From Thiorhodovibrio winogradskyi (GTDB taxonomy: Bacteria; Pseudomonadota; Gammaproteobacteria; Chromatiales; Chromatiaceae), in assembly GCF_036208045.1 (NCBI RefSeq), contig NZ_CP121472.1, positions 1,809,531 through 1,873,530 of the forward strand: a stretch of DNA of 64,000 bases. The letters run 5' to 3'. The stretch's first letter is position 1; every line of letters begins with the position of its first letter. The notes under the pieces are model-generated. The model had not been told where the DNA came from, searched no databases, and saw only the letters and a program-made list of their open reading frames with translations. Made by a program: the position numbers and the translations under genes. Positions 1 to 8,473 of the stretch are shown in pieces.

Positions 1-147
1 GCGATTTTTGTGCTCGTGCGCAAGGCTTCCACTGACCAGTTGCTGGACGGCTTGCAGGCATTCCAGGGTAAAGGCAAGGTGCTGCGCACCTCACTCACCA
101 AGGATGAAGAGGCGGAACTACGTAAGGTCATTGAAAGCACCGATTAG
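1..147 (+). CDS. C-terminal end of a DUF1269-like membrane protein (partial)
   Basis: The reading frame is open from base 1 to a TAG at 145-147 and gives the last 48 residues of a protein whose start lies outside the window. The tail (AIFVLVRKAS near its start, then a VLRTSL segment and a charged end) resembles the C-terminus of DUF1269 proteins, small membrane proteins of unknown function with a glycine-rich hairpin. The family call comes from memory of the tail pattern only. Confidence 0.55.
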   Translation, partial: AIFVLVRKASTDQLLDGLQAFQGKGKVLRTSLTKDEEAELRKVIESTD

Positions 148-274
148 CGCGGATTGGCCCTAATTTGCATCGGCTTTGCCAATGAATAGGCCTCGGCGAC
201 AAGGAGCCCGAGGTAGAGATGGCCAACCTCCACGATGGTGGCAGCGATACGATTGCCCAAAGAGTTCAATCCAC

Positions 275-927
275 TCAGCCCCCAGCGGCGGACTGGATAG
301 ATCCCTTGCACAAATCATGGCCCATCACCGACTCCCAGGTGACGTAGAGCGTTGGAATCACGATGAGCGTGAGAAGTGACGCCATCGAGAGCCCGCACAT
401 GATGGCGAAGGCCATGGGTCCCCAAAAGACCGTCGGCGCGACGGGAATCAGCCCAAGCACCTTGGCCACCAGCACGGCCTGCGCGTAGAACGGATTGGGG
501 AGCTGCACGTTAAGCGGCAGGTAGAAGCGAATCGCGCCCTGGCCGACATAGGTGCTCCAGTGCGCCAGGTCAGGGTCTTCGGCGAGTAGGGCATTGAGCT
601 GTTCCACCGCCGCCTCGGTGGCGTGGATGGAGGCGTTCTCCGGCAGGGTCAAATGCTCCCCGCGCGCGTGAAGCTGCGCAACGTCTCCATATGGGGCGCT
701 TCTTGCAGGGTGCGTTCGTGGCGCTCGGTGACCTGATCGAGGGTGTCCTCAAGGGTCGCGCCCGGCCAGACGCCGGCCACCACCATGGTGCGGATGGTGA
801 AGGCCGGTCCCTCCGCGCGCCCGAGCTTGAGAAAAGCGCCGATGCCGGCCACCACGGCAACAATCATCAGGTAGACCACCACCGATCGGTGGTTGATTGC
901 CCACTCGGAAAGGTTCAAAGGCTTCAT
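275..927 (-). pseudogene. Decayed RND-type efflux pump (internally deleted)
   Basis: Three pieces of an RND (AcrB/MMPL-like) inner-membrane pump lie in order on the minus strand. The first 92 residues (927 to 649) begin MKPLNLSEWAINHRSVVVYL, with the usual first membrane segment and the start of the porter domain. After a stop and frame change at 649-652 comes a porter piece containing HWSTYVGQGAIRFYLPLN. It is fused directly to the extreme C-terminal membrane segment (PTVFWGPMAFAIMCGL). Intact pumps of this class have about 1030 residues, so most of the gene has been lost in two deletions. The adjacent adaptor-protein fragment at 940-1093 supports an ancestral adaptor-pump operon. Confidence 0.8.
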
Positions 928-939
928 TGCGCGGTACCG

Positions 940-1093
940 TTAGTCGCCGCGCCCAACAGCCACCACCCAGACCGCGGGCTGCCCATCTGCCCGAATGAGC
1001 GCCGCCGCCGGGATGATCATGCCTTCGGCAGCGCCGCTGATCGCCACCTCGCCAACCACCCGCCCGGTCCACGCAGGATGCGAACCAGGCCAA
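940..1093 (-). pseudogene. Remnant of an RND membrane-fusion (adaptor) protein
   Basis: About 50 residues on the minus strand match the C-terminal part of periplasmic adaptor proteins of RND pumps: a segment with VAISGAAEGMIIPAAALI followed by DGQPAVWVV. This is the usual transition into the membrane-proximal domain, where adaptors carry IP-x-x-AL and G-x-x-x-V-W-V. Upstream of about 1093 the homology stops abruptly in all frames, so the rest of the gene (normally about 350 residues) is gone. It lies 12 bp upstream of the pump fragment on the same strand, the expected operon order. Confidence 0.65.
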
Positions 1094-1223
1094 GCAGCAC
1101 TGTCAGGAGAATTGCGAGATGAGCCCGGATTGCGGCGCTGAACGAGGATCAAGCGCGCGACGGGCAACACGACCCCGCAACAAAGGATTGCGTCATGAAC
1201 TGCCTGGCATACTTGAGTAGCGG

Positions 1224-1421
1224 TCAGGGTCGCACAGCGCCAGGTCCGGGTGGGAGCAGCCTCAGACTGAGTAGTGCGGCGGCTGACGCAGCGGCCAAGA
1301 CGATAGCCCAATCAGCCCCCATTGCCGCGAGGGACAAGGCATCTGGCTCCAATAGCAAGAGCCAGAAGGCGAAGAACAATGCCGACCGCGCGGCAAAGGG
1401 AACCAACGGACGCGCGGTCAC
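1224..1421 (-). pseudogene. Possible N-terminal fragment of a Na+/H+ antiporter subunit E (MrpE/MnhE-like)
   Basis: A 65-residue minus-strand frame has one strongly hydrophobic helix (FFAFWLLLLEP), a second helix (ADWAIVLAAASAAALL) and then SLRLLPPG. That pattern matches the start of MrpE/MnhE subunits of multisubunit cation/proton antiporters. Intact MrpE has about 160 residues, and no other Mrp subunit lies nearby. It is probably another relic in this decayed stretch. The assignment rests on one short pattern and is tentative. Confidence 0.35.
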
Positions 1422-1479
1422 TGGGACACCATCGGCCGCTAACGCGGTGCGAACGCCCGTGATGTCACGCCTCTGTCTC

Positions 1480-2076
1480 TTACAGCTGTGTGGCCGATTT
1501 CGTCTGTGGCGTAGCCGTGCGGTAGAGCAGCCACATTGACAGCCCGAGCACCACCAGTTCGGCGGTCAGCAGGATCAACAAAGAGATCAGACTAATGCCA
1601 TCCAGCGCGGATATGAACTGACCGGGATTGGTGCCGATTTGCGGGGAGATGTTAAGACCCGTCTGCGGATTGGCGAGCATGACGAAAAGCATGCGCCCAG
1701 CCGACCCGAACAGCAACAGCATGGAAAAGACGATACCAATAGCACTCGCCCAGACGCCTATCCAGATGGTCTTGAGTACCCCACCACCACTTAGAGCAGG
1801 ATCCGAAACGGCAATGCGCCGGCCAAACCGTGGGTAGCGGAAGAACCAAACCGCGGTGAAAATGGTGACGATCAGGCTGCCATAGGACAGATAGTTGCTG
1901 AGATCGATGCCCTTGCGAGCAGGGGACTCGGGCGAGAACCCGAGAACCATGTAGAGTGCGAGCATCAGCGGGATAGCGAGCAAAACCAACTGGGTGATAA
2001 AACCGATCCAGCCGATTTTTTTAAAGGTCGCGCCGAGTTGCGCGGGGTTCTTCGGAGGCCAGGGTGCGACAGCCAT
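1480..2076 (-). CDS. DUF3611-family membrane protein
   Basis: A 198-residue protein with four predicted membrane segments: GFITQLVLLAIPLMLALYMV near the N-terminus, YLSYGSLIVTIFTAVWFFRY, then a pair around WIGVWASAIGIVFSMLLLFG and the C-terminal LLILLTAELVVLGLSMWLLY. This arrangement and the PAQLGATFKKIGW entry motif match DUF3611, a family of unknown function found in cyanobacteria, plastids and proteobacteria. A longer frame is open to 2187, but the ATG at 2076 follows a good ribosome site (GGAGAG about 6 nt upstream) and matches the family start. It stands alone, flanked by pseudogenes on one side and an AT-rich spacer on the other. Confidence 0.75.
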   Translation of the reverse strand: MAVAPWPPKNPAQLGATFKKIGWIGFITQLVLLAIPLMLALYMVLGFSPESPARKGIDLSNYLSYGSLIVTIFTAVWFFRYPRFGRRIAVSDPALSGGGVLKTIWIGVWASAIGIVFSMLLLFGSAGRMLFVMLANPQTGLNISPQIGTNPGQFISALDGISLISLLILLTAELVVLGLSMWLLYRTATPQTKSATQL

Positions 2077-2682
2077 GGGCGACTCTCCAATGATGGATGA
2101 CAGGAGGGCTAGGGACACCGGCATGGTATCAGCGAGAAGCCCATCGCCATAGTCGGCCTGAACCGCCGGACTGAGCTTTTCCCGCACGATTTCTGAGCAG
2201 CAAGAGCTTTTGACTGTGCGCGAAATCAGGGCATGGACAGGCGCCTTGGCGCGACCTGGGCAGGCGGCAGCAAGAATGAAAGGTCACTCCTTGTTTATTT
2301 AAATTGCCTTTTATGCATTCAAAACCTCAATGATGGTCGAGAATTTGTTATTTTAGAACACTATTATACGAATGTAACTTGAATGAGTTGACGCCAAAGG
2401 CTTCTCTACTCGTGCTACAGGGGCTGTAGCGAGTCGACTTGGGATGGCTGCCCTGGGGTACTTGCGAGGGGGATCGAAATCATTGATCCTGCCCGCTTCA
2501 GCCTGATGGTGGAACCAGTTAAGGCTATCTTGGATCAGCATCCCGCTTGGGTGCGCCGAAAGAATCACGGGGCAAATTCATTCGACCCGACCAGCGAACC
2601 GGTCTTTTTTTGGAAATCACCTGAAGCGGCTATTCAATACACCGAACTGCTTCATACCCACGCCAATCCGGGAGACATCAGC
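2077..2682. other. Intergenic spacer with an AT-rich patch
   Basis: About 600 bp separate the divergent DUF3611 gene and the small membrane protein. The stretch from about 2281 to 2400 is clearly richer in A and T than its surroundings and probably holds the two divergent promoters. I could not identify -35/-10 pairs with good spacing. Short open frames here (2353-2568 minus; 2506-2682 plus, continuous with the next gene) show no family pattern. Confidence 0.5.
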
Positions 2683-3084
2683 ATGAAATCGAACTTAAGT
2701 CAGCGCGTCGCGGAGCTTGTCGCCAATGGTTGGGAGCCCGTGACCACCACGGAGACCACCGCATCCCTGACCGGACGCCGTCCCTTCGCCTGGTGGCTGT
2801 TCTTGATCGTGATTTTTCTCTTCCCCTTATTCGGAGGACTGCTCTACCTCATCTTCTGGGTCGCCACATCCAAGGCAACCGTGTTCTTGCATGTCGAGGG
2901 CGAGGACATTGCCGTCGCCGGCGACAAGTGGCTCCTGGATCTCCAACGGGACCAGCACGAGGCCTACGTCAAAAAGCAACGCTTGATCAAGGAGCAGGGG
3001 TTCTTGAAGGTGATGTGGCCACAACTCCTCGTCTCCTTCGGCTTGATCGCTCTCTGGATCTACTTGCTGAAGACATATTGGTAA
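2683..3084 (+). CDS. Small two-helix membrane protein of unknown function
   Basis: A 133-residue protein with a polar N-terminus, a long membrane segment at about residues 34-60 (WWLFLIVIFLFPLFGGLLYL), a soluble middle with a DLQRDQHEAYVKKQRL helix, and a second membrane segment at the C-terminus (LLVSFGLIALWIYLL). The frame is open upstream to 2506, but the ATG at 2683 has a GGGAG ribosome site 8 nt ahead and starts a coherent protein. I do not recognise the family. It is followed 78 bp later by gltS on the same strand and may be co-transcribed with it. Confidence 0.6.
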   Translation: MKSNLSQRVAELVANGWEPVTTTETTASLTGRRPFAWWLFLIVIFLFPLFGGLLYLIFWVATSKATVFLHVEGEDIAVAGDKWLLDLQRDQHEAYVKKQRLIKEQGFLKVMWPQLLVSFGLIALWIYLLKTYW

Positions 3085-3100
3085 AAACTGGCCAAAAATA

Positions 3101-3128
3101 ACTGGCCGGGAAAGACTGGCCGGGAAAG
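3101..3128. repeat. 14-bp tandem duplication upstream of gltS
   Basis: The unit ACTGGCCGGGAAAG occurs twice back to back (3101-3114 and 3115-3128). A degenerate third copy (AACTGGCCAAAAATA) lies just upstream at 3086-3100. It fills the gap between the small membrane protein and gltS. Confidence 0.9.
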
Positions 3129-3162
3129 ACAAGTTGCCGAACAGCTTCGCGAGACGTGAAAC

Positions 3163-4425
3163 ATGGAAATGCAAGAGGGGCTGCTGCGAATCGATTCTTT
3201 CCTCGCGGTCACCATTGGCATTTTGGTGCTCTTCGTCGGCAAGCGCATCAACAGCCGCGTGCGCCTGTTTCAGGATCTGAGCATCCCGGACCCCGTGACC
3301 GGCGGTCTCCTGTTCTCCGTGCTCTTCACCTTGTTTTACCTGATCTTCGGCCTAGTCGTGGAACTCGAGCTGCGTGCTCGCGATGTGCTGCTGGTCTACT
3401 TCTTCACCACCATTGGCATTAATGCACGGGCAGCCGATCTGCTCGCTGGCGGCCGGCCCTTCGTGATCCTGCTGCTGATCACCCTTGGCTTTATGTTCGC
3501 GCAAAACCTGACCGGCATCGCTGTCGCGGGGCTGTTCGACCTACCGGCAGCGGTCGGGGTGGTGGGCGGCACTGTGTCATTGATTGGCGGTCATGGCACC
3601 ACCATTGCGTGGGCGCCGACCATCGCCGAACAACAGGGCATCGTCAATGCCATGGAGATTGGCATCGCCAGCGCCACCTTTGGCCTGATCCTAGCGAGTC
3701 TGATGGGCGGTCCGATCGCGCGCTTTCTGATCATGCGCCATGGTCTCACACCGTCCCCGGCAGAGGCGGGCGAGAACGTCCACAAAGACAGTCGCGACGA
3801 CATCCAGGAAATCGGTCTTTCCGAGCACCAACGGGCCGCTGGCATCACACACATGGACTTCCTCGCCGCCGTGCTGGCCATCCATGTCGCCATTATTCTC
3901 GGCTATGTACTAAATGGCATCATCGGCGAACTCGGGCTCAAGCTGCCGCTGTTCGTGACCTGCCTGTTCGCCGGCATCCTGCTGACCAATCTGGTGCCGG
4001 CGCGGCTGTATCGCGCACTCGGCATCGGGTGGCCGACGCGCACCCCGGCGATCGCGCTGATCGCCGACGTTGCGCTCGGCACCTTTCTGGCCATGTCGCT
4101 AATGAGCATGCAGCTGTGGACGCTGATCGATCTAGCAGCGCCCATTTTCACTATCCTGGCCGCGCAGTTCACGCTGGCCGTGATGGTGACCATCCTGGTG
4201 CTCTTCCCCCTGCTCGGGCGCAACTACGACGCCGCCGTGGTGGCCGCTGGCTTTGGCGGCGTCACCCTGGGCTCGACACCGACAGCAATGGCTAACATGG
4301 CCACGGTGACCCAGCGTTATGGGGCCTCTCACCGCGCCTTCATCATCGTGCCGCTGGTATCCGCCTTTTTTATTGATCTTGCCAACGCGCTGATTATTCC
4401 GTTCTTCCTGCAGACCTTTGCCTGA
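3163..4425 (+). CDS. gltS: Sodium/glutamate symporter GltS
   Basis: A 420-residue polytopic protein of the GltS (ESS) family, which imports glutamate with sodium across the inner membrane. About ten hydrophobic segments are visible in two halves. Each half has a glycine-rich re-entrant signature: VVGGTVSLIGGHGTTIAWAP in the N-terminal half, and AAGFGGVTLGSTPTAMANMA in the C-terminal half. A polar loop around residues 195-225 (ENVHKDSRDD) separates the halves. Length matches the family (about 400). The start at 3163 sits after a purine-rich stretch (GAGACGTGAAAC). The gene ends 49 bp before the IS1595-like element, which did not disrupt it. Confidence 0.88.
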   Translation: MEMQEGLLRIDSFLAVTIGILVLFVGKRINSRVRLFQDLSIPDPVTGGLLFSVLFTLFYLIFGLVVELELRARDVLLVYFFTTIGINARAADLLAGGRPFVILLLITLGFMFAQNLTGIAVAGLFDLPAAVGVVGGTVSLIGGHGTTIAWAPTIAEQQGIVNAMEIGIASATFGLILASLMGGPIARFLIMRHGLTPSPAEAGENVHKDSRDDIQEIGLSEHQRAAGITHMDFLAAVLAIHVAIILGYVLNGIIGELGLKLPLFVTCLFAGILLTNLVPARLYRALGIGWPTRTPAIALIADVALGTFLAMSLMSMQLWTLIDLAAPIFTILAAQFTLAVMVTILVLFPLLGRNYDAAVVAAGFGGVTLGSTPTAMANMATVTQRYGASHRAFIIVPLVSAFFIDLANALIIPFFLQTFA

Positions 4426-4474
4426 TCGATCTGTCGAGCATGCGCTGCTGGTTCAAGGAGTCAAAGCGTATCCT

Positions 4475-5521
4475 GATTAGTGAGCTTCCTCAGCACCCCG
4501 AAGCCACAGCTCAGATCGTGCTCCGATTGTGGCCGCTGCGACGAGCAAGCGGTTGTGAATGGTATCGAGATGGAACCGGCGATTAAACCGGTAAGCGAAG
4601 GTGGCCAAGTAACGGCTGGCGTATTTGCTGAAATCAAAGGCATGATAGGCCCCACCAAAGCTGGTCTTGAGATTGCCCAGATGGTATTGATCCAATTGAA
4701 CTCCGGAAGGTCCTTGGGCTTGAGACCGCCAACCACGATGGCATGGTGCAGACAGCCGGCATCGGTGACGCCGTTAAAGCACGCCAGCCCATCGGAGGTG
4801 ACCAGACAGCCAGGGCTCAGATTGCTCACCGCCCAGTCGGCAATGGCCTTGCGAGTTAATCCGCGCACCGGGGTCATTTTCGCGAACCGCGGATGCCCCT
4901 CTGGCGTCAGCGATACTGCCGCGACAAACGGCACCTTGTTCTCCGAGCCGCGTCCGGCCTTGCCGCCGGTCAACTCTCCGCCCAGGTAGACATCATCGAT
5001 TTGAACATCCCCGGCTAGGGAATAGGCGCTGTCACGTTCGCTCCGTGCGTGCATGAGCTTGTGCTGGATCAGCCAGGCGCACGATAACTGACACCGAGTT
5101 GGCGCTTCAGGGCCAAGGAGGACAGTCCGGTCTTGGCCTGGCTGATCAAATAGATCGCCAGAAACCAAACCGTCAGCGCCAGATGGGTGCTGTGAAACAG
5201 GGTGCCGGCGATCAGCGAGGTCTGCTTGCGACAGGCCTGGCATTGAAAGAGTTTGTGGTTGCCGCCTCGGAGAATATAGGCATGGGCATGGCCGCGCTCA
5301 GGGCACTGAAATCCCTCGGGCCAGAGCGCCTGCTCCAGGCACGCTGGCACTGCGCTTCGGTGCCGTATTGCGCGAGAAAGCTCGGCAGTGACAGCCCGGG
5401 TTGGAATTGAACGCGATTCATCGGCATGCGCTTGGTCCTGAAATGGAAGGAGGTAACTCAGTGTGCGCTTTTCTTCAGGATGGCGTCGGGAAACTGGCTT
5501 AGCAGAGAAAGCTCACTAATC
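4475..5521 (-). mobile_element. IS1595-like insertion sequence (degenerate)
   Basis: The element is bounded by inverted copies of GATTAGTGAGCTT: 4475-4487 on the plus strand, and the complementary sequence ending at 5521. The match extends about 16 bp with one mismatch. It holds one transposase frame on the minus strand, now split by frameshifts. The transposase stop codon (TAA, 4477-4479) lies inside the left terminal repeat, as in many compact insertion sequences. I could not find a matching target duplication, which fits an old insertion. Confidence 0.7.
4477..5427 (-). pseudogene. Frameshifted IS1595-family (ISXO2-like) transposase
   Basis: The protein can be followed through four frame segments. 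It starts at 5427 (MPMNRVQFQPGLSLPSFL). It shifts near 5345 into the zinc-ribbon segment, with CPERGHAHA and CQACRKQTS and the helical HLALTVWFLAIYLISQAKTG. It shifts again near 5080 into the catalytic core (DVQIDDVYLGGE, then VTSDGLACF). A third shift near 4690 leads to the C-terminal part with FGGAYHAFDF and YASRYLATFAYRFNRRF. A zinc ribbon followed by an ISXO2-like DDE core is the IS1595 architecture. With three frame changes it cannot give a functional transposase. Confidence 0.85.
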
Positions 5522-5642
5522 ATTGTTCCTTGCGGCTTGCATTAAGGGTTTTAGGTGTGTTCGGTGACATTAGGTCGCGGGCATGCGTATCCAAGAGCGT
5601 CCGCGGGTCAATGTGACAGCCACGATTGTCCCGAGGTCGACC

Positions 5643-6584
5643 TCATTCCGCCAAGTAAGGTCGAATGCGTTCTTCCCACTCGAACAGCCATCCCGATTCG
5701 AAGAGCCCGACGATTGCGGCAATAAGAATGCAGAGTTGGACAGCCCCCCAGAACCAATACACACGGACAAGGGCTTGTCGCGACTGATTGCTGATCAGAA
5801 AGGGTCGACCATCCCGCGGTTTGATCAGACGATTGACCGCGGGTTGGTCGGTCAACGCATCCAGCTGTTTTCTCGCCTTGCGCTCGGCGGCCTCGCGCAC
5901 CCGCGTCCATTCCTGCTCGTTGAGTTGGCCATCGCCGTCGCGATCAAAATGGCGCAGCACGTTCGGCATGTCATGCTTCCAGTCGGCCAAAATCCGCGAA
6001 ACCGCATCATGAATGTCGGCCGTCGTGGCAGGACCACCAAAGGTGCGGAATTCGCCTAGCGCATCCAGTTGATCGCCTACAAGGATCGTCCACTCGGTGA
6101 AATAGCGACCGTCGATGTGCCAGGATTCCTTGTGCGTCGTGCGAACATCCGCATCGCTCGGATCGATGATGCACTGTCCGGTGCCATCATCGAGAACAAA
6201 GGGCGTCTCGCTCTCAGTATATTCGAGGGTCTGTTTGCCGCATCTAATCTTGTAGCGATACCAGACGCAGGGGGTCTGGGAGCGACTTGTATAGAGCTGT
6301 GGAGACTCAGGCAGTGGCCTCGCCTGGCCTTCCAGTTGTGTATAGCCTTGTTTGGCGGCACCGATGCGTGAGGGCAGGATATCGCGCAACCTTTGCGCGC
6401 GTCGAAACGACACCAATGCCGCGACTAGGCTGGTGAGTGCCACCAAGATGATGGCCAACATCAAAGCATCGCGCGTTTTCAGGACGAGCCCGATCCCTAA
6501 CATGAACGCTTGCATGCCCAGCGGAATTGGCACACCGTTAGGGGCAAGCAGTTGCAAGTAGGAGCGGCGCAATGGGCTTGACAT
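5643..6584 (-). CDS. GIDE-domain membrane protein with a canonical EF-hand
   Basis: A 313-residue protein with an N-terminal membrane segment (about 25-60), a soluble domain, and a C-terminal membrane segment (about 275-295, FWGAVQLCILIAAIVGLFES). The middle (about 80-185, with CVWYRYKI and FVLDDGTGQCIIDP) resembles the GIDE domain, known from the eukaryotic E3 ligase MUL1/GIDE and from bacterial membrane proteins of unknown function. No RING finger is present. Residues 214-225 form a textbook EF-hand calcium loop (DRDGDGQLNEQE, ligands D214, D216, D218, N222, E225), then a charged helix. The gene stands alone. A calcium-responsive envelope role is an inference only. Confidence 0.72.
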   Translation of the reverse strand: MSSPLRRSYLQLLAPNGVPIPLGMQAFMLGIGLVLKTRDALMLAIILVALTSLVAALVSFRRAQRLRDILPSRIGAAKQGYTQLEGQARPLPESPQLYTSRSQTPCVWYRYKIRCGKQTLEYTESETPFVLDDGTGQCIIDPSDADVRTTHKESWHIDGRYFTEWTILVGDQLDALGEFRTFGGPATTADIHDAVSRILADWKHDMPNVLRHFDRDGDGQLNEQEWTRVREAAERKARKQLDALTDQPAVNRLIKPRDGRPFLISNQSRQALVRVYWFWGAVQLCILIAAIVGLFESGWLFEWEERIRPYLAE

Positions 6585-7070
6585 AATGGGGTAACCGATT
6601 CAGTCAGGGGATTGAACGCGGTTTCGCGGTTGCGTGCAGCGCTGAATGCCTTGAGTGATTGGGAAAAAGACCGCCTGGCTTTATTGCCATTCGCCAACCA
6701 GGGGGTGGCTGCCAGCTTGCAATGTTTCAATCATCAGGTGATCAAATATATCAGGCCCGCGCTCGCCCGTGGGTTGAAGGGTTGCAAGATGTATGCTGGG
6801 CAGCCAGGCCCACGCGTGTATCCAGTCGATTCTATGCAATTCTTTGATACGTGTAAATCGCTCGGCAGGTTATGGCCATGCCGAGACATCCGCATCGCCG
6901 CCGTTCCCAGTCGATCCAATGATCGCGGGGGCAAACTTCCAGACCGTGGCACTGAGACAGCAGCGACGCCAGTCACTGTTGGGATGTCGCGCTTGACATA
7001 AGCGGTTGTGCGATGTAAGGCTTAGCTGCTGACAATTTGCGAACTGTTAGTAGGAATTAGAGGGTGTCTT
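6585..7070. other. Intergenic region without recognised genes
   Basis: This stretch of about 490 bp lies between the divergent GIDE and YbjN-type genes. Frames on either strand (such as 6612-7001 plus) show no family pattern. I saw no tRNA, repeat or strong terminator. It presumably contains both promoters. Confidence 0.5.
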
Positions 7071-7559
7071 ATGAGGAATCATGTCTTTCGACGTGCCACG
7101 CAAACATTGCTGCTGTCGGTTGCTTTTTTTGTGAGTCCAACTTATGCGGATGACATCATTGATGCCAATCAACTGGAGGCGATATTAAAAATCGCGCAAG
7201 GTTTTGGGCACGCCGTTTTGGAAAAGGATGATCTTGGTGACCCCATGATTCGCGGCCGTATTGATGGCGTTAAGTATGGCATCTTTTTTTACGGCTGTAC
7301 TGAGGGGGCGGATTGCAAGGATATTCAGTTTTCAACCGGTTGGTCCGGTGCGAATCTGTCACTGGAGAAGATTAACGAATGGAATCAGGAACAGCGCTAC
7401 GGCAAGGCATCCATGGATGATGAGGGCGATCCCAGGTTGGCATTCACGGTGAATATTACCTACGGTGTCACCGCGGAGAATTTTGAAGATACCGTCGACT
7501 GGTGGGCGGTTGCGATGAAAAACTTCAGAGAGTACATCGAAGAAAATTCGCTCGATTAA
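7071..7559 (+). CDS. Secreted YbjN-domain protein
   Basis: A 162-residue protein with a clear Sec signal peptide (basic start, LLLSVAFFV core, likely cleavage after TYA at residue 26), so probably periplasmic. The mature part resembles YbjN-type domains: an early helix IDANQLEAILKIAQGFG, a strand-rich centre (IRGRIDGVKYGIFFYGC), and the late LSLEKINEWNQEQRYGKA typical of the family. Two cysteines lie close together (YGCTEGADC) and may form a disulfide. E. coli YbjN affects motility and stress responses, but secreted relatives have no defined role. An AGAGGGTG ribosome site precedes the ATG. Confidence 0.7.
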   Translation: MRNHVFRRATQTLLLSVAFFVSPTYADDIIDANQLEAILKIAQGFGHAVLEKDDLGDPMIRGRIDGVKYGIFFYGCTEGADCKDIQFSTGWSGANLSLEKINEWNQEQRYGKASMDDEGDPRLAFTVNITYGVTAENFEDTVDWWAVAMKNFREYIEENSLD

Positions 7560-7674
7560 GTCATCTGGCGAGGCTGCCTGTTCAGGGGCCGATGTTCTTG
7601 GGGCATGAACGTCATTCGGCGGCGACTGTGGGCGACCTTTGTGAAAGGCTGGTTCGTTGTGCCAATCGCGTGTC

Positions 7675-7690
7675 GGCGAATCCATTCGCC
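7675..7690. repeat. Isolated copy of the GGCGAAT-NN-ATTCGCC palindrome
   Basis: GGCGAATCCATTCGCC has the same 7-bp stem as the units of the five-copy array at 20403-20542, with CC instead of TG in the loop. It lies between the convergent YbjN-type gene and ssb. The stem therefore recurs at two convergent junctions in this window. Confidence 0.75.
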
Positions 7691-7745
7691 TCCACATGGG
7701 GTGCATCCCGCATTGGATGCTGGTATCTCGCTGACGGAGATTAGC

Positions 7746-8315
7746 TTAAAACGGGATGTCATCATCAAAGGGTTGGTCAAAATCGCCCGGCGGGGGGGTG
7801 TTACTCTGGCTAGGGGCCTGTTGGGGTTGGCTCGGCTGGTGAGGGGGTGGTGGTTGGCTGGGGTATGAGTTGGTCGCCTCCGCATGCGATTGGGCTGCTG
7901 GTGCGCCGGTTGCGCTTCCGCTTTGCCAGCCACTGCCGGAATCCCCTTCGGCAGCACCGCCGCCGGCGCGGCTGTCAAGCATTTGCATGCTGCCGCTCAT
8001 GTCGACGATGATCTCTGTTGTGTAGCGGTCCTGGCCATCCTGGCCTTGCCATTTGCGGGTGCGGAGTTTCCCCTCGATATACACCTTCGATCCCTTGCGC
8101 AGGTATTGTTTGGCGACCTCCGCGGTGCGGCCAAAGATCGCAACCCGGTGCCACTCGGTCCGCTCCTGCCGCTCGCCGGTGTTTTTGTCGTTCCAGACCT
8201 CGCTGGTCGCCACTGAGAAGTTGGTAACAGGGTCGCCGCTGGGCATGTAGCGTGTATCGGGGTCGTTGCCAAGATTGCCGACAATGATCACTTTGTTGAC
8301 GCCGCGGGAAGCCAT
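7746..8315 (-). CDS. ssb: Single-stranded DNA-binding protein SSB
   Basis: A 189-residue SSB that coats single-stranded DNA during replication, repair and recombination. Residues 1-110 form the OB fold (start [19 protein letters not shown], then [19 protein letters not shown] and [14 protein letters not shown]). A long disordered linker rich in Q, P, S and G follows. The last residues DDDIPF are the conserved acidic tip that recruits partner proteins. Length matches the family (about 178 in E. coli). The ATG follows CGGAGATA at a normal distance. The gene is monocistronic here. Confidence 0.95.
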   Translation of the reverse strand: MASRGVNKVIIVGNLGNDPDTRYMPSGDPVTNFSVATSEVWNDKNTGERQERTEWHRVAIFGRTAEVAKQYLRKGSKVYIEGKLRTRKWQGQDGQDRYTTEIIVDMSGSMQMLDSRAGGGAAEGDSGSGWQSGSATGAPAAQSHAEATNSYPSQPPPPHQPSQPQQAPSQSNTPPPGDFDQPFDDDIPF

Positions 8316-8473
8316 TTTCTTTTTTTATCTCCGTTGGGTTGACCTGCTCTCATCTTGCCCAAAGGGTCGCCTGATTGTCCAGTGGTCCTTGGTTTCGCGC
8401 CCGGCCGCGCTCTTGGGGTTACGGGCCGGATGACTGATCGACAGGAATCAGGGAGTCTCGGGAATTTTGGCCG

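Noticed and set aside
2353-2568. 71-residue minus-strand frame in the AT-rich spacer
   Set aside because: No ribosome site or family pattern; composition changes abruptly within it. Treated as spacer.
4467-5529. 8-bp target duplication around the IS1595-like element
   Set aside because: The flanks CGTATCCT and ATTGTTCC do not match, so no duplication is claimed.
6612-7001. 129-residue frame between the GIDE and YbjN-type genes
   Set aside because: No recognisable domain, erratic composition and no ribosome site; listed as a region without genes.
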